From contig JAGAES010000027.1 of the NCBI GenBank assembly GCA_017613055.1, forward strand, positions 1 to 10,687: 10,687 nt of DNA, written 5' to 3'. Of the stretch, positions 5,858-10,687 are shown piece after piece. The notes below the pieces were generated by a model. It was not told the DNA's origin and did no database searches. It saw only the letters and a program-made list of their open reading frames with translations. The translations under genes were made by a program, and so were the position numbers. This stretch comes from Lachnospiraceae bacterium. GTDB lineage: Bacteria; Bacillota_A; Clostridia; Lachnospirales; Lachnospiraceae. Numbering within the stretch: position 1 is the stretch's first letter; every line of letters starts with the position of its first letter.

Positions 5858-5932
5858 CAATTTCTTCGCATTTCACAGCATCTTCACATTCTTCTGTTAC
5901 AATGACCCCGCTTTGCATGAAAAGGGCACGAT
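5858..5932. other. Intergenic stretch between terminator and dapF promoter
   Basis: These 75 bases are T/C-rich on the + strand. They contain an extended -10-like TGTTACAAT (5895-5903) without a matching -35 box. No gene or clear operator is visible. Confidence 0.5.
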
Positions 5933-5961
5933 TTGACATTTTTCCCGACAGAATGTATAAT
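5933..5961 (+). promoter_or_regulatory. dapF: Perfect consensus sigma-A promoter of dapF
   Basis: TTGACA (5933-5938) and TATAAT (5956-5961) are separated by 17 bp, an exact match to the vegetative sigma-A consensus in both boxes and spacing. Transcription should begin near 5968, about 28 nt before ATG 5996. It probably drives dapF, the glucosaminidase and the cohesin-like gene together, since I see no terminator between these. Confidence 0.9.
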
Positions 5962-5985
5962 GTATAAAATGCCGTAATCTGCTTT

Positions 5986-5990
5986 GGAGG
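5986..5990 (+). promoter_or_regulatory. dapF: Ribosome-binding site GGAGG of dapF
   Basis: GGAGG ends 5 bp before ATG 5996. It decides against the alternative TTG at 5984, which overlaps the site itself. Confidence 0.8.
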
Positions 5991-5995
5991 CTTTG

Positions 5996-6826
5996 ATGGC
6001 GATTAAGTTTACGAAAATGCATGGGTGTGCGAACGATTACATCTACGTCGACTGCACAAAAGAGACCCTTCCGAACGCTTCGGAGCTGTCTGTACGGTAC
6101 AGCGACCGGCACACCGGAATCGGCGCGGACGGCTTGATTCTGATTAAGCCGAGCGACTGCGCGGACTTCTATATGGAAATGTATAACGCCGACGGAAGCC
6201 TCGGAAAGATGTGCGGCAACGGAATCCGATGCGTCGGCAAATTCGTATATGAAAAAGGCCTTACCGATAAGAAGGAACTGGCCATCGACACCGCCTCGGG
6301 CATCAAGTACCTGACGCTCCATACGGAGGGCGACAGAGTGGACAGCGTGACCGTGAATATGGGGCATCCGTCCATGAACCCCGCCGACCTGCCGGTGCTT
6401 TGCGAAGCGGGACAGACGAGATTCGTCGTAGAGTCGTGCGGAAGGGTGTGGAATTTTACGCCGGTTTCGGTCGGCAATCCGCACGCCGTAATAACGGTCG
6501 AAGAAACGAAGGACTTCCCGGTCCGCGAGGTCGGGGCACCAATCGAGAAGAATCCGCTGTTCCCGGAAGGCGTGAACGTGGAATTCGTGAAGCGCATTAA
6601 CGACCGTGAGGTCAGCATGCGGGTATGGGAGCGAGGCTCCGGCGAGACGTGGGCCTGCGGCACAGGCGCGTGCGCTACCGCATTTGCCTGCTATAAAAAC
6701 GGGCTGACCGGTCCGGAAGTGACGGTGCATCTGCTCGGCGGCGATCTGAATATCCGTTACGATGAGTCAGAAGACGTGATTTACATGACCGGTCCTGCGG
6801 TGACCGTATTTGAAGGAACGATTTAG
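5996..6826 (+). CDS. dapF: Diaminopimelate epimerase
   Basis: The 276-residue cytoplasmic enzyme is of normal length. It interconverts LL- and meso-diaminopimelate without a cofactor, the last step before meso-DAP goes to peptidoglycan precursors or to lysine. The N-terminus reads FTKMHGCANDYIYVD, the family's MHGxxNDF-type motif. NADGSLGKMCGNGIRCVG holds the first catalytic cysteine (Cys73), and WERGSGETWACGTGACATA holds the second (Cys221). NPHAVI (161-166) is the conserved middle motif. Both cysteines are intact, so it should be active. It stands apart from other lysine genes and is followed 31 bp downstream by a cell-wall hydrolase, which fits a cell-wall theme. A perfect sigma-A promoter precedes it. 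Confidence 0.96.
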   Translation: MAIKFTKMHGCANDYIYVDCTKETLPNASELSVRYSDRHTGIGADGLILIKPSDCADFYMEMYNADGSLGKMCGNGIRCVGKFVYEKGLTDKKELAIDTASGIKYLTLHTEGDRVDSVTVNMGHPSMNPADLPVLCEAGQTRFVVESCGRVWNFTPVSVGNPHAVITVEETKDFPVREVGAPIEKNPLFPEGVNVEFVKRINDREVSMRVWERGSGETWACGTGACATAFACYKNGLTGPEVTVHLLGGDLNIRYDESEDVIYMTGPAVTVFEGTI

Positions 6827-6842
6827 AAAAGTGATAAGACGA

Positions 6843-6849
6843 AAGGAGG
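6843..6849 (+). promoter_or_regulatory. Ribosome-binding site AAGGAGG of the glucosaminidase gene
   Basis: A near-perfect site ends 8 bp before ATG 6858. It rules out the upstream in-frame TTG 6810, which would sit inside dapF and put a charged segment before the signal peptide. Confidence 0.8.
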
Positions 6850-6857
6850 AAGAACCG

Positions 6858-9800
6858 ATGCATGCATTTACAGGGAAACGACTGACAGCTGTTTTTCTGA
6901 TTCTTCTTATGTTCTTATCTCCGATCAGTCCCGTCACAAAGACGGCGTCGGCATCCGGAGAAGAGGAAATCTACGCTACCGTGAAGAAGGGCGTCGTAAG
7001 CAACACGAAGACGGCCGACAAAGGTATCAACGTCCGCAATGATGCTACGACAAATGGCACACAAATCCTTACGTTCCTCCCGAACGGAACGAAGATCTTT
7101 ATTCTCGGGGAGAAAACCTATCCCGGACAGAGCACCTATTATAAGATTCAGTTTGATAAAGACGGCAAGACGATTGTCGGTTACGGATATAAGGACTTCA
7201 TTAAGCTTGAGGGCGATTATCTTCCGGATGAGAAGTACGCTACGCCGAAGAAGGGCTACACGGACTATGCTCCGGTAACCAATGTCCGCAAGGGCCCCGG
7301 AACCAACTATGCAATGGTTACGGATAAGAACGGAGCGAACGTGCAGCTTATCTCGTGCACGCTCGTGACCGTATATGAGCGCCAGAACCGTTACTACAAG
7401 TGCTCGTTCACCTATAAGGGAGAGCAGGTAAACGGCTGGCTGTATGCGGATTATGTCCGGATTTATGAGGACCCGACGGGAGACGACGCATTTGTCGCGG
7501 ACCTTCGCGCCCAGGGCTTCCCGGAATCGTATATCCCGATGCTTCGGATTCTGCATGCGCAGCATCCGACATGGGTGTTCAAGGCCGACAAGACCGGCCT
7601 CGACTGGAATACTGCAGTCGATCAGGAAAGCGCTTATCAGAGAGCGCTTGTAAACTATGTCAGCCCGACGTCGTGGAAGCGAATCGACGACCTCGGATAT
7701 ATCTGGAACAACAACGGCAAGGACGGAGGCTTCCGTAAGCTGGACGGCTTCCATTGGGAGGCGGCCAACCGGACGAGTACGGCGTACTTTATGGACCCGA
7801 GAAACTTCCTTTCCGAGTCCGAACTGTTCCAGTTCGAGTGCCAGAGTTTTGACGAGAAGCTTCACACACTGGAACGCGTTCAGGAGCTTCTTGAGGGTAC
7901 CTTTATGAGCGGCTACGTTTATAAGGTGCCGAATGACTCGTCCTCCGGCTATGAGTACGGATGGGAAAAGCAGGAAGTCAAGCGCGATGCAAACGGTAAG
8001 ATTACCGAAATCGTTACGACCGGCAATTCCGGCAAACCGCTTACCTATGCGGAAGTATTCTTAGAGTCCGCGAAGATCTCCGGCGTCAGCCCCGATATGC
8101 TCGTGGCGCGTGTTATCCAGGAGATGGGCTCGAGAGGTACCTCGGTAATTATCTCCGGCAAATCGAAGAATTATCCGGGACTCTACAACTATTATGATTT
8201 CGGTACCTACGCGACGGCGACGATGGACGCCATCTCCATGGGTCTTACCTATGCCGGCAAGACCGATGCGACGACGTGCCGCCCGTGGAATACGCACTGG
8301 AAGTCGCTTTACGGCGGCGCAATCATGATCGGCCGGGATTACATCTCGAAGGGTCAGGATACGTTATATTATCAGAAGTTCAACGTGGCCAGCAACCACG
8401 CATTTGCGCTTTATACACATCAGTACATGACGAACATTCAGGCCCCGTCCAATGAGGCCCGTACTATGTGGGCGGCATGCAAGGATAAGGAAAGTTCGAT
8501 TATCTTCAAGATTCCGGTATATGAGAATATGCCCGCGGAGAATGCACCTTATCCGCAGGGCACCTCTACGGCCAATCCGAACCCGTACCTGAAGAACCTT
8601 ACGGTTGCGAATATGAGCCTTACCCCGGCATTTGACTATAAGACGCTTGAGTACGATCTGATTGTCGATGAGGATGTGGAAACCATTACCGTTACGGCGG
8701 AAGCGCTTGCCACCTCGACCAAGATTACGGGTGTCGGCAAGATATCCGTTAAGCCCGGTGATAATGATGTGAAGATTGTCTCCACGGCGGCCTACGGCAA
8801 CAGCCAGACCTACACAATTCATGTGTACCGCGAGGTCCCCGAGTCAGTCGAAGTGACAGAACATATTAAAACGACCTGCCTTATTGAAGGCGGGGCAGTC
8901 TACGGTTTAGAACCCGGCACCAATGTAGAGGATTTCAATAGTGTATTCTCCCTTGTGGAAGGCGGAGCAATCAAGGTGCGGGATTCAAACGGCGCAACGG
9001 TTACTTCGGGTAAACTCTGCACCGGTCATACGATTGTTACCCCGCAAGAACGGTTTAAGGTAGTTATCTACGGTGACGTGAATAAGGACGGAGAGATTAA
9101 CGCTTATGATCTTTTGTACATTAAGCGCCAGATCCTCGGTCAGACCAAGCTGGATGACATTGCCTCCAAGGCATCCGATGTCAAGAAAGATAATGTTATC
9201 GACGCATATGATTTGTTATATGTAAAGCGACACATTCTCGGCTCTTCAAAGATTGATCAGCCCAGTGTGGCAGAGAAAGTGTACGGACCTGAGGAGACAC
9301 CGACGCCTTCACCGGAGCCTTCTCCTTCACCGGAGCCTTCGCCGTCGCCGGAGCCGACGCCTTCACCGGAGCCATCGCCTTCCGTTACACCGGAGGCAAC
9401 GCCTGCCGCGACGCCGGAAGTGACACCTGAGGGAACCCCTGCGGTTACACCTGAAGGGACTCCTGCGGTTACTCCTGAGGGGACGCCTGCGGCGAACCAG
9501 AACGGAAACGGCGGTTCTGAGGGAAATCAGAACGGCAACACCGGTTCGGAAGGAAACCAGAACGCTAACACCGGTTCTGAAGGAAATCAAAATGGCAACG
9601 GTGGTTCCGAGGGAGCGCAGAACGGAAACGGCAGCTCCGAGGGGAACCAGAACGGAACACCTGAGGGCGGAAATAATACTGCTCCGGATAATTCTGCCGG
9701 GCAGAACGATTCCGGAAACAATTCGGGTGACGCAAACACGTCCGGAGACGGAACAAGAAGTGTAAATCCGTCCGGAAATGAAACCGCGGGAGACGGTTCG

Positions 9801-9911
9801 AAAGGAAGCGATACTCCTCAGGATTCGTCCGGCGAGAATAATACGATAGCGAGTGGGGAGCCTCCGTCGGGAGAGAATTCTTCGGGAACGGATGGAGATA
9901 ATAACGGATAG
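6858..9911 (+). CDS. Secreted SH3b-glucosaminidase (GH73-like) with cadherin-like and dockerin domains
   Basis: This 1017-residue exported protein has a signal peptide (1-33, likely cut after ASA). Two bacterial SH3 domains (about 38-118 and 127-204) contain INVRNDATTNG and TNVRKGPGTNY and would hold the enzyme to peptidoglycan. The catalytic region (205-558) resembles GH73 beta-N-acetylglucosaminidases: SPDMLVARVIQEMGS carries the expected general acid Glu422, then SVIISGK and PGLYNYYDFG follow the family's ISG...GYYNxxxxGA pattern. These enzymes cut GlcNAc-MurNAc bonds. Next come a cadherin-like beta-sandwich (575-658), a small beta module (670-737) and a dockerin (738-798) with duplicated calcium loops. 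It ends with a Pro/Thr/Ser/Glu linker, five decapeptide repeats and a Gly/Asn/Ser tail with no LPxTG anchor. It follows dapF by 31 bp. Confidence 0.9.
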   Translation: MHAFTGKRLTAVFLILLMFLSPISPVTKTASASGEEEIYATVKKGVVSNTKTADKGINVRNDATTNGTQILTFLPNGTKIFILGEKTYPGQSTYYKIQFDKDGKTIVGYGYKDFIKLEGDYLPDEKYATPKKGYTDYAPVTNVRKGPGTNYAMVTDKNGANVQLISCTLVTVYERQNRYYKCSFTYKGEQVNGWLYADYVRIYEDPTGDDAFVADLRAQGFPESYIPMLRILHAQHPTWVFKADKTGLDWNTAVDQESAYQRALVNYVSPTSWKRIDDLGYIWNNNGKDGGFRKLDGFHWEAANRTSTAYFMDPRNFLSESELFQFECQSFDEKLHTLERVQELLEGTFMSGYVYKVPNDSSSGYEYGWEKQEVKRDANGKITEIVTTGNSGKPLTYAEVFLESAKISGVSPDMLVARVIQEMGSRGTSVIISGKSKNYPGLYNYYDFGTYATATMDAISMGLTYAGKTDATTCRPWNTHWKSLYGGAIMIGRDYISKGQDTLYYQKFNVASNHAFALYTHQYMTNIQAPSNEARTMWAACKDKESSIIFKIPVYENMPAENAPYPQGTSTANPNPYLKNLTVANMSLTPAFDYKTLEYDLIVDEDVETITVTAEALATSTKITGVGKISVKPGDNDVKIVSTAAYGNSQTYTIHVYREVPESVEVTEHIKTTCLIEGGAVYGLEPGTNVEDFNSVFSLVEGGAIKVRDSNGATVTSGKLCTGHTIVTPQERFKVVIYGDVNKDGEINAYDLLYIKRQILGQTKLDDIASKASDVKKDNVIDAYDLLYVKRHILGSSKIDQPSVAEKVYGPEETPTPSPEPSPSPEPSPSPEPTPSPEPSPSVTPEATPAATPEVTPEGTPAVTPEGTPAVTPEGTPAANQNGNGGSEGNQNGNTGSEGNQNANTGSEGNQNGNGGSEGAQNGNGSSEGNQNGTPEGGNNTAPDNSAGQNDSGNNSGDANTSGDGTRSVNPSGNETAGDGSKGSDTPQDSSGENNTIASGEPPSGENSSGTDGDNNG
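9072..9251 (+). other. Dockerin-domain-coding segment
   Basis: Residues 739-798 hold two calcium-loop/helix units. The first reads DVNKDGEINAYDLLYIKRQILG and fits the type I loop D-x-N-x-D-G-x-I-N-x-x-D at 740-751. The second is DVKKDNVIDAYD (774-785), followed by the matching helix. Positions 10-11 (Ala-Tyr) and 17-18 (Lys-Arg), which in studied dockerins contact the cohesin, are the same in both halves, so the domain keeps internal two-fold symmetry. In loop 2, Lys776 replaces the usual Asn/Asp ligand and Asn779 replaces Gly. Confidence 0.85.
9297..9419 (+). repeat. SPEP-type linker-coding repeat
   Basis: Imperfect repeats encode (T/S)PSPEP units between residues 814 and 854, just after the dockerin. 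This is a typical extended spacer rich in Pro, Ser, Thr and Glu. Confidence 0.8.
9420..9491 (+). repeat. Three tandem VTPEGTPA units
   Basis: Residues 855-878 are VTPEGTPA repeated three times with no amino-acid change, a 24-bp DNA period. The codons differ among copies (for example GAGGGAACC, GAAGGGACT and GAGGGGACG), so the protein repeat is older than a fresh DNA duplication or is held by selection. Confidence 0.88.
9495..9644 (+). repeat. Five tandem decapeptide repeats (NQNGNxGSEG)
   Basis: Residues 880-929 consist of five ten-residue units, NQNGNGGSEG with small changes (Thr for Gly at position 6, Ala for Gly or Asn, Ser for Gly). A partial sixth unit, NQNGTPEGG, follows. The 30-bp DNA period has scattered silent differences. 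It is a hydrophilic, disordered tail near the C-terminus of the glucosaminidase. Confidence 0.88.
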
Positions 9912-9953
9912 AAGTTACAGGAATTCCGTGTGGAAAGGAATGAATAACAGAGG

Positions 9954-10687
9954 ATGAATGGAACGAAAAGAGTTAACCGCGCTGCGGCAGTGCTTCTTGC
10001 TTTGATGATGGCATTGACGATTGTCGGTCCGAAGCCGGTTAAAGCAGCAGGAACCGCAAGCATTTCGGTTACTTCCGCTACCGTGGAAAAAGGTAAGGAT
10101 GTAACGATTACAGTCAGCATTTCGGCACCCGCTGAAATTGCAGTAGTTGACTTCAAACTGTCTTATGATACTTCGAAACTGCAATATCTGCAAGGTGCTG
10201 CAGCAGGAGAAGGAAGCCCGTTAAGAGTAGTGGATACCGGCTGTTCCGGAAAGTCCGCATCCTATAGTTTTTCCTTCAAAGCGCTGGATGTTGCGGAAGG
10301 CGGGACTTTATTAACTCTGAGTGATGTCATCATCAGTCCGCTTGATGACGCGCTTGGGGATAATTTCCCGATAGCCCCATCTAACGGAAAAATCACGATA
10401 ACCGGTCCTTACCAGGCTTCCAGCAACGCGAACCTTGCATCACTTTCCATCGGAGAAGCGAAGATTTCGCCCGCATTTTCCGCGGATGTAACGGCATATA
10501 CCGCATCGGTAGGCGGCACGGTCAGCAAGGTTACCGTTTCCGCACAGCCTGCGGACGGCAAGGCAAAGGTTGCCGTGAGCGGCAACAGCGGTCTGAAGGA
10601 AGGAGCGAACACCGGAACCGTTAAGGTAACGGCCGAAGATGGTAAGACGACCAAGACCTACACGATTACCGTGACGCGTGCGAAGCC
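9954..10687 (+). CDS. Secreted cohesin-domain protein with cadherin-like domain (3' end outside window)
   Basis: The frame runs open from ATG 9954 to the window end, giving 244 residues so far. A signal peptide (1-31) has Lys5/Arg6, a hydrophobic core and a PVKA-AG cleavage region. Residues 34-150 look like a cohesin fold: VEKGKDVTITVSISAPAEI and then VVDFKLSYDTSKLQYL match the family's opening strands, including the F-x-x-x-YD-x-x-x-L pattern. Residues 156-243 form a cadherin-like beta-sandwich (LASLSIGEAKISPAF...YTITVTR) like the one in the upstream glucosaminidase. Cohesins bind dockerins on calcium-dependent surface complexes, and the neighbour carries a dockerin. An in-frame stop at 9945 excludes an earlier start. 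AGAGG abuts the ATG and the next purine-rich site is 14 bp away, so initiation is non-standard. Confidence 0.82.
   Translation, partial: MNGTKRVNRAAAVLLALMMALTIVGPKPVKAAGTASISVTSATVEKGKDVTITVSISAPAEIAVVDFKLSYDTSKLQYLQGAAAGEGSPLRVVDTGCSGKSASYSFSFKALDVAEGGTLLTLSDVIISPLDDALGDNFPIAPSNGKITITGPYQASSNANLASLSIGEAKISPAFSADVTAYTASVGGTVSKVTVSAQPADGKAKVAVSGNSGLKEGANTGTVKVTAEDGKTTKTYTITVTRAK

Noticed and set aside
5895..5903. Extended -10 element TGTTACAAT as a second dapF promoter
   Set aside because: No -35 box at usable spacing, and a perfect consensus promoter lies just downstream.
5897..6730. 277-residue minus-strand open frame opposite dapF
   Set aside because: dapF is unambiguous on the plus strand, with both catalytic cysteines. 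The minus product is His/Arg-rich with no domain.
6915..7865. 316-residue minus-strand open frame inside the glucosaminidase gene
   Set aside because: The plus strand encodes recognisable SH3b and glucosaminidase domains. The minus frame shows no known motif and is a shadow of codon bias.
9297..9671. CRISPR-like array in the repeated region
   Set aside because: The repeats are in-frame codons of a low-complexity protein tail with no unique spacers between conserved repeats.

Overview
The window looks like chromosomal DNA from a Gram-positive anaerobe of the Clostridia, most plausibly Lachnospiraceae or a relative. The grounds are Shine-Dalgarno sites of the AGGAGG type, sigma-A-like promoters with 17-bp spacers, lipobox lipoproteins, a secreted SH3/glucosaminidase/dockerin protein, and a cohesin-fold protein beside it. 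No mobile element, CRISPR array, tRNA or rRNA was seen. All genes read on the + strand, and no intergenic gap reaches 300 bp. The taxonomic call is inference from gene content and style, not from a marker gene.

Layout, left to right. (1) Positions 1-1704: the tail of a HAD-family hydrolase, a GNAT acetyltransferase starting 2 bp later, and a zinc-ribbon polytopic membrane protein, tightly packed and probably one operon. (2) 1701-2430: a small lipoprotein with its own promoter, whose -35 box overlaps the upstream stop codon, and a strong terminator. (3) 2464-3999: greA with a near-consensus promoter, then an AEC-family permease 17 bp downstream. (4) 4020-4521: a bacterial PH-domain protein with a metal-binding-like tail. 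(5) 4537-4898: an acyl carrier protein with its own promoter and terminator. (6) 4918-5857: a lipoprotein with a Pro/Thr/Ser linker and a probable carbohydrate-binding jelly roll, starting at TTG and ending in a terminator. (7) 5933 to the end: a perfect consensus promoter drives dapF (diaminopimelate epimerase). It is followed by a 1017-residue secreted glucosaminidase with two SH3b domains, a cadherin-like domain and an internal dockerin, and then by a cohesin-domain protein cut off by the window end.

The most interesting part is region 7. A peptidoglycan precursor enzyme is followed by a peptidoglycan hydrolase with a dockerin, and then by a secreted protein with a cohesin-like domain. Both secreted proteins also carry a cadherin-like beta-sandwich. 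This suggests a small cell-surface cohesin-dockerin assembly devoted to the cell wall rather than to cellulose. Binding between the two is inference; the domains and adjacency are read from the sequence.
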